Shown here in pieces: positions 9,116 through 17,526 of a stretch of DNA of 51,575 nt. The first letter of the stretch is position 1. Every line of letters begins with the position of its first letter. The DNA is taken from assembly GCA_017620025.1 (NCBI GenBank), contig JAFZRF010000021.1, positions 1-51,575 of the forward strand, written 5' to 3'. A program made the translations under genes and the position numbers. This DNA is from Ruminococcus sp. Lineage in GTDB: Bacteria > Bacillota > Clostridia > Oscillospirales > Ruminococcaceae. The notes under the pieces are model-generated. The model ran no database searches. It was not told the origin of the DNA and saw only the letters and a list, made by a program, of their open reading frames with translations.

Positions 9116-10198
9116 ATGAAAAGAAGAATCGGAATCCTCACAAGCGGAGGAGACTGTCCCGGTCTGAACGCCACAATCAGAGGAGTTGCCAAAGCCTGCT
9201 ATGAGCGCTTCGGCGAGGACAATGTTGAGATCGTAGGCATATCCAACGGCTATTACGGACTTATAAACAACCTCTGCAAGGATATGACACCCTCCTCCTT
9301 CTCGGGAATCCTTACTCAGGGCGGCACTATCTTCGGTACGAAGAGACAGCCGTTCAAGATGATGCAGGTCATCGGTGAGGATAATGTCGATAAGGTAAAG
9401 AATATGAAGGAGACCTACAAGAAGCAGAAGCTCGACTGTCTGCTCACTCTCGGCGGCAACGGTACTCACAAGACCTCCAAGCTGCTCTCCGATGAAGGTC
9501 TGAATGTAATCGGTCTTCCCAAGACCATCGACAACGATATCTACGGTACAGATGTTACCTTCGGTTTCCATACCGCTGTTGATATAGCTACGGACGTTAT
9601 CGACAGACTTCATACAACAGCCGCTTCTCACAGCCGTATACTCGTCTGCGAGATCATGGGCAATAAGGCAGGATGGCTCACGCTCAACGCCGGTATCGCT
9701 GGCGGTGCGGATATAATCATTATCCCCGAGATACCCTACGATATCGACAAGGTTTGCGATGCCGTCATGGCAAGAAGCGCATCCGGAAAAGCTTTCTCAA
9801 TACTCGCTGTTGCAGAGGGTGCTTACGATATAAACGAGGCTCAGATGAAGAAGAAGGAGCGTGCAAAGAAGCGCTCTGAGGCAGGCATAATCACTGCCAC
9901 AGGACGTATCGCTGCTCAGATACAGGCAAACACCGGCATGGAGGCCCGTGTATGCGTTCCCGGACATATGCTCAGAGGCGGCGCCCCGAGTGCTTATGAC
10001 CGTGTACTCTCAACTCAGTTCGGTGTACACGCTGCATACATGATATCTCAGGAGAAGTACGGCAGGACTGTTGCCAAGATAGGCAACAAGATAACCTCCA
10101 ATAAGCTCTCAGACATCGCAGGCAAGACCAAGTTCGTCAATACAGACAATCATCTTGTAATTGCCGCCCGTGATATCGGCGTTTCATTCGGCGACTGA
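9116..10198 (+). CDS. pfkA: 6-phosphofructokinase, mixed-signature clade
   Basis: Phosphorylates fructose 6-phosphate to fructose 1,6-bisphosphate, the committed step of glycolysis. The 360-residue protein starts with the nucleotide-loop motif GILTSGGDCPGLNA and contains PKTIDND with the catalytic Asp139. Two residues bear on the phosphoryl donor. GGNGT at 113-117 has Asn115 where Escherichia coli PfkA has Asp103 (GGDGS), followed by the Gly that allows ATP. Lys136 (PKTIDND) is the residue typical of pyrophosphate enzymes. This combination is like the mixed-substrate group, so ATP or PPi use cannot be decided. The 32-base gap and strong GGAGG suggest co-transcription with the two genes before it; a terminator follows. 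Confidence 0.93.
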   Translation: MKRRIGILTSGGDCPGLNATIRGVAKACYERFGEDNVEIVGISNGYYGLINNLCKDMTPSSFSGILTQGGTIFGTKRQPFKMMQVIGEDNVDKVKNMKETYKKQKLDCLLTLGGNGTHKTSKLLSDEGLNVIGLPKTIDNDIYGTDVTFGFHTAVDIATDVIDRLHTTAASHSRILVCEIMGNKAGWLTLNAGIAGGADIIIIPEIPYDIDKVCDAVMARSASGKAFSILAVAEGAYDINEAQMKKKERAKKRSEAGIITATGRIAAQIQANTGMEARVCVPGHMLRGGAPSAYDRVLSTQFGVHAAYMISQEKYGRTVAKIGNKITSNKLSDIAGKTKFVNTDNHLVIAARDIGVSFGD

Positions 10199-10244
10199 TA
10201 ATACTGAAACTCACCGGATAAGTCGGATCCCTTTATAAAAATCC

Positions 10245-10285
10245 TGCCCCGAAGCATTGCAATTTGCTTCGGGGCATTGTATTTG
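10245..10285. terminator. Bidirectional terminator between pfkA and the hydrolase gene
   Basis: TGCCCCGAAGCA (10245-10256) pairs with TGCTTCGGGGCA (10265-10276). T-rich tracts follow on both strands (TTGTATTTG forward, GGATTTTTAT reverse). It serves the two convergent genes. Confidence 0.85.
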
Positions 10286-10293
10286 TCTGACTG

Positions 10294-11595
10294 TTAAGAC
10301 AGATCAGAATCCAGCTGTTTTTCTGCAATATCGTGAACAAACGCCGCAAGCTCCTCCGAGCGCAGCATCGGGGACATATGTCCGCCGTTTTCAAGATACC
10401 GGAAATCCTTGTCCGGTGCCGTAACACTGTCATAATAGTTTTTGATGATGCCGCACGGATCATCGTGATCGCCCTGCAATACATAGAACGGCATTTGGTA
10501 TTCTGTATTGTCTTTGAGCGTCTGCGCAAAGCTATCGCCGATCAGATTGACTTTGTCAGAAGAGATAAAGCTTTCAGAGTTGTAGGTCAGAATTCTGCAA
10601 AGCTCTGGCAATGTGTAGTACGGATTGAACCACACGGAAGAAAGAACGCTGAAATCCGCATCGAAAACGGTCTCCTGCCACCCAAGCTGCCAGCCAAAAT
10701 GAAGTTGATCACCGTATTTTTCTTGGAATTTATAATCTATCGGAAAGATTCGTTCCGTATAGGCTTCCCTCAGATCACTGTTATCAGGATCAAGAAGCGC
10801 CTGTGTCAGCAGTTCCGTATCATATTGCTCTGCCATTGCGTGAAGTTCAGGATCGTTTTCAGTCCATTCAAGATAAACCAGCTTGATTCCATCGTTCATT
10901 TTCTGAATATCCGCAGACTCGGTTATGCCCAGTTCATCTTTTCCGGCACAGCGGAAGAAATCATAGCTGTATTTTGCGAGTATGTCATCATAGGAAAGCA
11001 GACCGTCGCAGTAATCTCTTGCGTCCTGCCGCATTTGCTCCGTATAGATTCCGGCATGAACACCGACCGAGAGGTCGATGACACATTCCACCTTTTCCGG
11101 ATGACGGAGCGCATAATCATCGGCATACAGCGTTCCGAACGAAATACCGAGCAGCGTCAGCTTATCCTTGCCCGTAAATTCGAGTATCTGATCGGTCAGC
11201 ACTTCAAGGTCGCTGCGCATCAGCTCCGGCGTGATCTCGCTGTCCTGAGAATTGTGCAGCCATGTTCTGCCCGCATTGCGCTGATCCCAGTTGACAACTG
11301 TGTAATCCTTTGCGAGCTTTCGCCAGATCTGAAAGTCGGCATAGCTGTAGGAATCGCCAGGACCGCCGTGCAGAAACAGCAGCACGGGATTGTCTTTGTT
11401 TTCGCCGTAAATGCTGATCCACTGCTCCTGTCCGTTGACATCAAGATACATGGATTCGTTGATGCCGCCGTCAGGCGTTCTGTTATAATACATCTTTCCG
11501 ATCAGGCGAACGATCAGAAGAATGATGATCATTCCAAGAAGAACGAGCCCTATCCATCTGAGCATCTTTATAAGCTTTTTCACTGCCTTTTGCAT
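10294..11595 (-). CDS. Membrane-anchored alpha/beta hydrolase, proline iminopeptidase-like
   Basis: Serine hydrolase of the peptidase S33 type. The 433-residue protein has an N-terminal membrane segment at about residues 13-34, then the oxyanion-hole motif HGGPGDS, WDQRNAGRT (as in prolyl aminopeptidases), the nucleophile elbow GISFGT, an acidic residue in QGDHDDP and the C-terminal histidine in NGGHM. The substrate is unknown; an N-terminal prolyl peptide or another small ester or amide is possible. I start at the ATG at 11595, because the GGAGGAG ribosome site lies inside the longer open frame. The anchor should place the catalytic domain outside the cell. It is monocistronic with its own consensus promoter. 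Confidence 0.85.
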   Translation of the reverse strand: MQKAVKKLIKMLRWIGLVLLGMIIILLIVRLIGKMYYNRTPDGGINESMYLDVNGQEQWISIYGENKDNPVLLFLHGGPGDSYSYADFQIWRKLAKDYTVVNWDQRNAGRTWLHNSQDSEITPELMRSDLEVLTDQILEFTGKDKLTLLGISFGTLYADDYALRHPEKVECVIDLSVGVHAGIYTEQMRQDARDYCDGLLSYDDILAKYSYDFFRCAGKDELGITESADIQKMNDGIKLVYLEWTENDPELHAMAEQYDTELLTQALLDPDNSDLREAYTERIFPIDYKFQEKYGDQLHFGWQLGWQETVFDADFSVLSSVWFNPYYTLPELCRILTYNSESFISSDKVNLIGDSFAQTLKDNTEYQMPFYVLQGDHDDPCGIIKNYYDSVTAPDKDFRYLENGGHMSPMLRSEELAAFVHDIAEKQLDSDLS

Positions 11596-11632
11596 GACCG
11601 TCTCCTCCAAATTCCTGTTTACGTTAGTAACA

Positions 11633-11661
11633 ATTATATCATGGCATTACTGCACTGTCAA
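11633..11661 (-). promoter_or_regulatory. Promoter of the hydrolase gene
   Basis: On the reverse strand, TTGACA (11656-11661), 17 bases, TATAAT (11633-11638). Its -35 region abuts the T-run of the preceding terminator. Confidence 0.88.
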
Positions 11662-11709
11662 TAAAAAGGCCATAGTACTTCTGACATTACATCAGAAATA
11701 CTATGGCCT
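11662..11709 (-). terminator. Terminator of the LysR-family gene
   Basis: An 18-bp stem (11667-11684 with 11692-11709, one G:T mismatch) beginning AGGCCATAGTA and with a 7-base loop. It is followed on the reverse strand by TTTTTATTG. Confidence 0.85.
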
Positions 11710-11756
11710 GATACTTCCATGTGAGTACCGACTTCTCCCCCCTCTGGGAAGATTTT

Positions 11757-12668
11757 TCATACTGTGCTCTTGCTTATTATATCGTTCAGCTTTTCTATGT
11801 AGAGCCTGCCGAGCTCGGAAAGCACGGCATCCTTACGGGTGATATAGCCTATCTCCATCTCGTCGGTACCTCCTGTAATAGGTACAGCGGTATAGTCCGG
11901 GCCGTTTAGCGGGCCGCAGATAATACCTGAGCAGAAGGTATAGCCGTTAAGTCCCTTCATCAGATTCAGCATAGTCGATCTATCACAGGCGTGTATGACC
12001 CTTGAGAAGCCCTCTGTGCTGAATATCTCCTCGGCATAGTAGAAGGAACTCTTGTCACCCTGCTCAAATGTAAGGCATGGATATTCCTCAAGCTCCTCTA
12101 CGGTAACGCTCTCACGCTGTGCAAGAGGATGCTCGTTCCACATATACGCATACACCTGGCAATCGGTAAGATGCGTGAATTTTAGTCCGTTCACCTGAAG
12201 GAGCTTCGTGATGACCTGACGGTTGAAGCCGCTGAGATAGAGAACGCCTATCTCGCTCTTCATAGTTACGACGTCACTGATTACCTCTGAGGTCTTTGTC
12301 TCACGGATAGCGAAATCGTAGTCGGCAGTGTTGAAATCCCTGACCAGCTCTACGAAGGCCTCCGTCACGAATGAGTAGTGCTGCGAGGATACGCCGAACT
12401 TTCTGCGTATGTTGCCGTCGATGTAATGCTCACGCAGCACCTCGTACTGCTGGTATACCTGACGGGCATAGGTTATGAACTCGGCACCGTCGGCAGTAAG
12501 AGTCACTCCCCTTCCGCTCCGGTTGAATATGGTTATTCCAAGCTCCTTTTCAAGCTCACGCACTGCGCTTGTAAGTGAAGGCTGTGCAACATACAGAAGC
12601 TCCGAGGCTTTGTTCATGGAACCGGTCTCAGAGATCGTGATAACATAATTGAGCTGCTGAAGAGTCAT
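11757..12668 (-). CDS. LysR-family transcriptional regulator
   Basis: The 303-residue protein has an N-terminal winged helix (MTLQQLNYVITISETGSM, with the recognition helix around VAQPSLTSAVRELE), followed by the effector-binding domain of the family. The start at 12668 has GGAAGGAG upstream. LysR proteins usually respond to a small metabolite and often regulate a neighbouring gene. Here the divergent neighbour is an Rrf2 regulator, and cysK is beyond it. A sulfur or cysteine role, as with CysB or CysL, is possible, but nothing in the sequence shows it directly. It has its own terminator. Confidence 0.92.
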   Translation of the reverse strand: MTLQQLNYVITISETGSMNKASELLYVAQPSLTSAVRELEKELGITIFNRSGRGVTLTADGAEFITYARQVYQQYEVLREHYIDGNIRRKFGVSSQHYSFVTEAFVELVRDFNTADYDFAIRETKTSEVISDVVTMKSEIGVLYLSGFNRQVITKLLQVNGLKFTHLTDCQVYAYMWNEHPLAQRESVTVEELEEYPCLTFEQGDKSSFYYAEEIFSTEGFSRVIHACDRSTMLNLMKGLNGYTFCSGIICGPLNGPDYTAVPITGGTDEMEIGYITRKDAVLSELGRLYIEKLNDIISKSTV

Positions 12669-12716
12669 GTCTGCTCCTTCCTTCAGAACTTATATCTGAA
12701 TAAATGAAAATAATAC

Positions 12717-12745
12717 TTGAAAACATAGTAAACCTATGTTATAAT
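12717..12745 (+). promoter_or_regulatory. rrf2 promoter with embedded operator
   Basis: TTGAAA (12717-12722), 17 bases, TATAAT (12740-12745). The spacer holds a 7-5-7 inverted repeat, AACATAG-TAAAC-CTATGTT (12722-12740). That placement suits repression, probably by the Rrf2 protein itself (inference). Confidence 0.8.
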
Positions 12746-12775
12746 AAGAAAAAGAAAACTCCCGGGAGGAACTAT

Positions 12776-13213
12776 ATGAAAATATCTACTAAAGGACGGT
12801 ATGCACTCAGACTGGTCATCGACCTTGCAGAGCACACCGGTGAAGGCTTTATATCACTCAAGGATGTTGCTGACAGGCAGTCCATATCCAAGAAGTATCT
12901 CGAACAGATCGTACCTATGCTCAACAAGAGCGGTATACTCCATACGAACCGCGGCAACCGCGGAGGATACATCCTTTCCGCCGATTCCTCAGAGCTGAGC
13001 GTAGGAGATGTACTCAGGGCAACTGAAGGAAGCCTTGCACCTGTATCCTGCCTCGATTACGAGCCTAATACCTGCGACAGAGCCGATGAATGTGCAACAC
13101 TGTACGTATGGGAGGGACTGTTCAAGGCAGTTACCGAATACCTCGACGGCATCTCAATAAAGGATATCATCGAGCACACCTCGGACAAGATCGGAGACGA
13201 TTATATTATCTGA
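12776..13213 (+). CDS. Rrf2-family regulator with three conserved-position cysteines
   Basis: The 145-residue protein has the Rrf2 winged helix (MKISTKGRYALRLVIDLA, then YLEQIVPMLNKSG and NRGNRGGY). Cys92, Cys100 and Cys106 occur in the segment where IscR carries its iron-sulfur ligands Cys92, Cys98 and Cys104, so a cluster-binding sensor is plausible; the CymR branch lacks these. The start at 12776 follows GGGAGGA; the open frame 24 codons upstream spans the promoter and is not coding. No isc or suf genes are in the window. The nearest candidate target is the convergent cysK gene, whose promoter has an inverted repeat at its transcription start. Confidence 0.93.
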   Translation: MKISTKGRYALRLVIDLAEHTGEGFISLKDVADRQSISKKYLEQIVPMLNKSGILHTNRGNRGGYILSADSSELSVGDVLRATEGSLAPVSCLDYEPNTCDRADECATLYVWEGLFKAVTEYLDGISIKDIIEHTSDKIGDDYII

Positions 13214-13217
13214 AATA

Positions 13218-13258
13218 CGCCGTACACCCCGGTTCCGGAGTGTACGGCGCTTTATTTT
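13218..13258. terminator. Terminator between rrf2 and cysK
   Basis: A 15-bp stem starting CGCCGTACAC (13218-13232 with 13235-13249, one mismatch) and a 2-base loop, then CTTTATTTTCC on the forward strand. It lies between convergent genes and probably also serves cysK. Confidence 0.85.
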
Positions 13259-13275
13259 CCGGGATATTTCCAGTC

Positions 13276-14202
13276 TTATTCAAACATGGGTGTTGAGAGG
13301 TAACGCTCTCCTGTATCAGGGAGAAGCGCTACAATTGTCTTGCCCTTGTTCTCAGGACGCTTTGCAAGCTCGATAGCTGCCCAGAGAGCTGCACCTGAGG
13401 AAATACCAACGAGGATACCCTCCGTACGTGCTGCAAGGCGGCCTGCTGCGAATGCGTCATCGTTCTCTACTGTGATGATCTCGTCATAGATACCTGTATC
13501 AAGAGTCTCAGGAACGAAGCCTGCGCCGATACCCTGGATCTTGTGCGGGCCTGCCTTGCCCTCTGAGAGAACGGGAGAGCTCTTAGGCTCAACTGCAACT
13601 ACCTTTATATCCGGGTTTACAGACTTGAGGTATGCGCCTGTACCGCTGATAGTTCCGCCTGTACCTACACCGGCAACGAAGATATCTACCTTGCCGTCAG
13701 AATCCTTCCATATCTCGGGACCTGTGGTCTCCTTATGGATCTTCGGGTTTGCAGGATTTGTGAACTGTGAAGGAATGAAGCTGTCCGGAATCTCTGCTGC
13801 AAGCTCGGAAGCCTTTGCGATAGCGCCCTTCATTCCCTTTGTTCCCTCTGTAAGAACAAGCTCTGCACCGTAAGCCTTCATCAGGTTGCGGCGCTCAATG
13901 CTCATGGTCTCAGGCATTGTGATGATGAGTCTGTAGCCTCTTGAAGCAGCTACGGAAGCAAGACCGATACCCGTATTACCGCTGGTGGGCTCAATGATTA
14001 CGCTGCCGGGCTTGAGAAGTCCCTTCTCCTCTGCATCGTCGATCATTGCCTTTGCGATCCTGTCCTTAACGCTTCCGGCAGGATTGAAGAATTCGAGCTT
14101 TGCAACGATCTTAGCTCCGATCTCTGCATCCTTCTCAATGTTTGTGAGTTCTACGAGGGGTGTACCTCCGATAAGGTCTGTAATTCTTGTGTATACTGAC
14201 AT
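13276..14202 (-). CDS. cysK: Cysteine synthase (O-acetylserine sulfhydrylase)
   Basis: Makes L-cysteine from O-acetylserine and sulfide with pyridoxal phosphate. The 308-residue length is typical. It shows IGGTPLVEL at the start, the PLP lysine Lys46 in [10 protein letters not shown], the substrate loop TSGNTGIG (73-80), the PLP phosphate loop GTGGTISG and a C-terminal [10 protein letters not shown]. The start at 14202 has a GGAG nine bases upstream. The gene has a strong promoter and a leader of about 145 bases, where an inverted repeat at the transcription start suggests repressor control. No cysE lies beside it. An O-phosphoserine or cystathionine-beta-synthase specificity is less likely given the close match to CysK motifs. 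Confidence 0.95.
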   Translation of the reverse strand: MSVYTRITDLIGGTPLVELTNIEKDAEIGAKIVAKLEFFNPAGSVKDRIAKAMIDDAEEKGLLKPGSVIIEPTSGNTGIGLASVAASRGYRLIITMPETMSIERRNLMKAYGAELVLTEGTKGMKGAIAKASELAAEIPDSFIPSQFTNPANPKIHKETTGPEIWKDSDGKVDIFVAGVGTGGTISGTGAYLKSVNPDIKVVAVEPKSSPVLSEGKAGPHKIQGIGAGFVPETLDTGIYDEIITVENDDAFAAGRLAARTEGILVGISSGAALWAAIELAKRPENKGKTIVALLPDTGERYLSTPMFE

Positions 14203-14330
14203 GGTTCATTTCTCCTTTATATAAATATTAATTGTAAACTGTTATAATAATGATGAAAACCAGTTTCAACATCGTTTATCAGATAAACTGACATACCATT
14301 CAGACACGGTCCTCACATCCTTTCTTATTT

Positions 14331-14347
14331 TACCTATCTGTTTGGTA
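14331..14347. promoter_or_regulatory. Possible operator at the cysK transcription start
   Basis: TACC (14331-14334), 9 bases, GGTA (14344-14347). This sits immediately downstream of the cysK -10 box, where repressors often bind. A second ACC...GGT pair occurs nearby at about 14294-14310. The arms are short, so this is a candidate only. Confidence 0.35.
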
Positions 14348-14354
14348 TGTTTAT

Positions 14355-14383
14355 AGTATAGCACTCTTTATAGCTTTTGTCAA
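14355..14383 (-). promoter_or_regulatory. cysK promoter
   Basis: On the reverse strand, TTGACA (14378-14383), 17 bases, TATACT (14355-14360). This predicts a leader of about 145 bases before the cysK start. Confidence 0.88.
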
Positions 14384-14435
14384 TAGCTGATTGAAAAAAC
14401 TCTCAAAAATATTTATAACTCTTTCTTATAACAGG

Positions 14436-14798
14436 TTATCCGGTCAATGTATAGCTGATATCTATAGCTGATATGACTTCCTCCTCCGGGACTGTTCCGT
14501 CAAGGAGTATTGATATCCATGCCTGCTTGTTCATATGATAGCCGGGGAAATAACCCTCCTTTTTAATAAGAGAGCCTCCCATCAGAGGATCGCATTTCAC
14601 GTTGAGTATGCGCACCCTTCTGTCGCTGCCGATGCCGAGCTTTGATGCCTGAACTGTCATTATGAGAGCGAACCACTTATTATTATCGCTCCGGCGCAGT
14701 ACGGCTGCATCAGGTGTCCTTTTCCAGAGATACTCCGGCTCAGCCCCGTAATGCTCCTTGACATGATCGAACAGCTGTCGGTCGGTTATCTTATCCAT
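14436..14798 (-). CDS. MmcQ/YjbR-family protein
   Basis: A small 120-residue cytoplasmic protein of the MmcQ/YjbR fold, which resembles DNA-binding domains but whose role is not established. It has the family's features: an N-terminal helical YGAEPEYLW segment, then WFALIM, a K-C-DP stretch (VKCDPLMGG), a GYHMNKQAWISI motif and an acidic end. The start at 14798 has GGAGAGG upstream. It has its own promoter at 14906-14935, so it is probably monocistronic, and is transcribed towards cysK. Confidence 0.85.
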   Translation of the reverse strand: MDKITDRQLFDHVKEHYGAEPEYLWKRTPDAAVLRRSDNNKWFALIMTVQASKLGIGSDRRVRILNVKCDPLMGGSLIKKEGYFPGYHMNKQAWISILLDGTVPEEEVISAIDISYTLTG

Positions 14799-14905
14799 GA
14801 TCCTCTCCTTTCAGATTGTCTCCGTATTTAGATGTGCGGAGAACAGGCGGCGATCCTGTGGTGCTGACCTATTTGAGGCAGCATTTCATTTTCGTGCTTT
14901 TCCTT

Positions 14906-14935
14906 ATTCTATCATAGTATATAATGTTATGTCAA
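14906..14935 (-). promoter_or_regulatory. Promoter of the YjbR-like gene
   Basis: On the reverse strand, TTGACA (14930-14935), 18 bases, TAGAAT (14906-14911). The transcript has a leader of about 100 bases. The divergent stretch 14936-15007 towards the sigma-factor promoter holds nothing I can name. Confidence 0.75.
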
Positions 14936-15007
14936 TAGAATGCGCTGTAATACTACAAGATGCACAATCACGAACAGAACAAATTGTCATATATTTACTG
15001 CTTTTCA

Positions 15008-15036
15008 TTTACAAATCAGGATAAATATGCTATAAT
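15008..15036 (+). promoter_or_regulatory. Promoter of the sigma/anti-sigma/dockerin operon
   Basis: TTTACA (15008-15013), 17 bases, TATAAT (15031-15036): a housekeeping-type promoter about 100 bases before the sigma-factor start. I find no convincing ECF-type -35/-10 pair in the leader, so autoregulation by the sigma factor is not visible. Confidence 0.75.
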
Positions 15037-15140
15037 TTAAGGTGATTATAAGTCTGACATCGTGTTCACAAAATGTTTACAATTCAACCCGCACATAACG
15101 GGCACACCGATCGTTAAACTGTATGAAGGGAGGAATACTA

Positions 15141-15617
15141 TTGTCAATTGACTTAAAAGAACAGTACGATAAGATATATCGTTACTGCTGGATACGTGTA
15201 CATAACCGTGAAATAGCCGAAGATATAACCCAGGAAACCTTCCTTCGATACCTGGAAAAGCCGGAATATCACGATGTATCAAAGAAGCTGCAGCTTCTGT
15301 ACACTATCGCAGGCAATCTTTGCAAGGATCACTACAAAAAGCCTTCCGAATCGGATATTTCCGATTATTCTGACATACTTGAAGCCCCCGGATCCGGAGA
15401 GCTCGAGAGAAATACTCTGACAAGCCTCGCTTTAAGGCAGGCGCTTGCCTCTCTTTCACAGGATGAGAGAGAAATGGTGCTTTTAAGGTATGTCAACGAA
15501 GTTCCGGTCAATGTCATAAGTGAAATGTATGGTATTTCAAGATTTTCGGTCAACCGCCGGCTGAAAGGCCTTCTTGACCGGCTTAAAGACGCACTCGTAG
15601 AGGAGGGAGAAAGTTGA
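15141..15617 (+). CDS. ECF-like sigma-70 family RNA polymerase sigma factor
   Basis: Directs RNA polymerase to a small set of promoters, probably when released by the membrane protein encoded next. The 158-residue protein has region 2 (YCWIRVHNREIAEDITQETF, core-binding and -10 recognition) and region 4 (EVPVNVISEMYGISRFSVNRRLKGL, a helix-turn-helix) joined by a short linker, as in ECF sigma factors. I start it at TTG 15141 because GGGAGG ends 7 bases upstream. An in-frame ATG at 15123 precedes that site and has none of its own. The stop overlaps the TTG start of the anti-sigma candidate, a strong sign of coupled synthesis. It is not SigI: no SigI-type region or RsgI N-terminal domain is seen. 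Confidence 0.9.
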   Translation: MSIDLKEQYDKIYRYCWIRVHNREIAEDITQETFLRYLEKPEYHDVSKKLQLLYTIAGNLCKDHYKKPSESDISDYSDILEAPGSGELERNTLTSLALRQALASLSQDEREMVLLRYVNEVPVNVISEMYGISRFSVNRRLKGLLDRLKDALVEEGES

Positions 15618-17500
15618 AGAACGATATTCGTGATAGATTAACAGAAGCATTCGGTATTCCGGATCCGGTCAGAAAGGATGAATTCTTCAGCAAGCTTGAG
15701 GAAGCTCAGGAAGAGCGTGAAAAAGACGATAAGGCCATGGCTCTCCTGTTTACCTTCGGCGACTCCGGAAAAACCGAGAAAAAGCAGTCAAAGCTCCCCA
15801 TTATCCTGAAGATAGGCTCAATTGCAGCAGCTGCCGCAGCAGCCTTCTCTATATGGGTAGCCGGAAAAGCAACTCCTGACCTTGTGCAGGATCATCATAA
15901 TCATCCTGATTATATTACAGAGACCGAATTTTCTACAGAAACACATACCACTGCAGCCCCTGATGAGCAGCAGCCTACAGACGACGAGGAACCTACAGCT
16001 ACCACAGCAGCTACAGAACCCGCAACAAAGAAGGGACGCACAACAGAGCCTGCCATCACAACAGCCGGTGCTCAGACAGAAACAGCCGGTACAGGCACAC
16101 AGACTCAGGCAACGCAGAGCCCCGGATTTCAGGGAACAGCAGCTTCGCCTGCACCTACCTCACCTTCATCCCCTGAGACAGGACGCACTCCCGAGTCAAC
16201 ACGTGCTCACGATACAGGCCGCTCTCATGAGACAGCTACAACAGCCGTATCAACAAGGGCTCACGGCAGTTCAGCGACAACAGCAGCTGTTACATCGTCC
16301 AGAACAGTTCGTGTAACTACAACGGCATCTGCAACTTCGTCAAAGTCTGCTCGTATTACCACTACGGCCAGCGCTGTAAGCACCGGACCGGCAGCAACGA
16401 CAATAAGGACAAAGTCCACAGAAAAGGTCAAGGTGACGAGTGTACCAAAGGCCACTACGGCGGAAGCACCTCCGGAAACACAGACCGAACCGGTTAGAAC
16501 GAAGCCTGCCGACAATATACCTACGCCTACAGAGGGACGCGAAGATCCAAGCACAGATCCGATTGTAGCTCCGATTGAAGAGCCGGGTACAGATCAAATC
16601 GAATTTTCGACAGAGGCAGCGACATATGTTCCGGCTGAAACCACTCCGCCTGCAACTTATGTATATCCCCCGCCGGCTATGACTCAGCCTGCAACAAGGG
16701 ACAACGGAAGCAATTCGGTTGAAGCAACAGAACCTGTATACACCTGGCCGTCCGGTTACGACACGCCAAACTGCACAATGGTGCCGACACAACCGGCTCG
16801 TGAAGACGTAACACCTACCACTCCGACAGATACGTATAAAAAATCGATACATAACGGAGATTATTACATTGATCCCGTTAATGCATTGAATACTCCGTCA
16901 TACTGCATTCCGCTTTCTGAATTATATAACGAAGAGCGGACGAGTGATAACGAATACGGATATGACAAATTTACTTACTTGAGATATATCCGCTATGAAC
17001 AGGCATTTGTAGGATACGTCGATGAAGTATTCTGTACAGTAAACTCTAACGGAACTAATCTGATAGTTCAGAATGTCACCGTTCTGGATGCTCTGTACGG
17101 AGATGTTGAGCCTGATGATGTCTGCTCAGTCGTCACTTTCGGAGGATATAAAAAGGCTGATAAGCTTTCTGATTATCAGATAGAGAAAATAAAGGACAAC
17201 TCTCCTGATTCAGAAATTAGTCAGTACTTCATTGAAACTGATGATGGCCATTATATCTATGACGGACCTTCTTACGTATACGTTTATGACGATACAGCTC
17301 TCTCAAGAGAACCCAGACCCGGAGATATATGCTTATTCCTGACATACACCTTACAAGACAAACTGCTGCCGGCAAGAAACAGCTCTCAGGGCATCTTCCT
17401 GCTGCATTCAGACTACTTCCAGAATGACAGATACACTGATTATAAGTACACAATGGAAGAGATCATCGCATTCTTCCAGAAGAAAAAAGAGGATGGTTAA
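15614..17500 (+). CDS. Candidate anti-sigma factor: single-pass membrane protein with Thr/Pro linker and extracellular domain
   Basis: Probable transmembrane partner of the sigma factor. The 628-residue protein has a short charged cytoplasmic part (1-60), one membrane segment (about 62-83), a Thr/Ala/Pro/Glu-rich linker of about 320 residues, and a C-terminal domain (409-628) beginning KKSIHNGDYY. That domain is clearly homologous to the C terminus of the secreted dockerin protein encoded next (shared stretches GDYYI, LYGDVE, DDVCSV, IYDGPS, PGDICLFLT, LHSDYF, FFQKK). No zinc-binding anti-sigma motif is seen in the short N terminus, so the anti-sigma role rests on gene order, topology and the TTGA overlap. 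The start is TTG with GGAGGGAG just upstream. Confidence 0.75.
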   Translation: MKNDIRDRLTEAFGIPDPVRKDEFFSKLEEAQEEREKDDKAMALLFTFGDSGKTEKKQSKLPIILKIGSIAAAAAAAFSIWVAGKATPDLVQDHHNHPDYITETEFSTETHTTAAPDEQQPTDDEEPTATTAATEPATKKGRTTEPAITTAGAQTETAGTGTQTQATQSPGFQGTAASPAPTSPSSPETGRTPESTRAHDTGRSHETATTAVSTRAHGSSATTAAVTSSRTVRVTTTASATSSKSARITTTASAVSTGPAATTIRTKSTEKVKVTSVPKATTAEAPPETQTEPVRTKPADNIPTPTEGREDPSTDPIVAPIEEPGTDQIEFSTEAATYVPAETTPPATYVYPPPAMTQPATRDNGSNSVEATEPVYTWPSGYDTPNCTMVPTQPAREDVTPTTPTDTYKKSIHNGDYYIDPVNALNTPSYCIPLSELYNEERTSDNEYGYDKFTYLRYIRYEQAFVGYVDEVFCTVNSNGTNLIVQNVTVLDALYGDVEPDDVCSVVTFGGYKKADKLSDYQIEKIKDNSPDSEISQYFIETDDGHYIYDGPSYVYVYDDTALSREPRPGDICLFLTYTLQDKLLPARNSSQGIFLLHSDYFQNDRYTDYKYTMEEIIAFFQKKKEDG

Positions 17501-17526
17501 ACCGCCATCAAGGGGAGGAATCAATC

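Noticed and set aside
10333-11664. 443-residue open frame opposite the alpha/beta hydrolase
   Set aside because: The reverse-strand frame has complete hydrolase motifs, a promoter and a ribosome site. The forward frame has none and is a codon-bias shadow.
15050-15122. ECF-type autoregulated promoter upstream of the sigma factor
   Set aside because: AACC-like and CGTT-like words are present, but their spacing (about 22 bases) is too long for a known ECF promoter.
15141-17500. SigI/RsgI carbohydrate-sensing pair
   Set aside because: The sigma factor looks ECF-like and the partner has no RsgI-type N-terminal domain or known carbohydrate-binding module. Only the general logic is similar.
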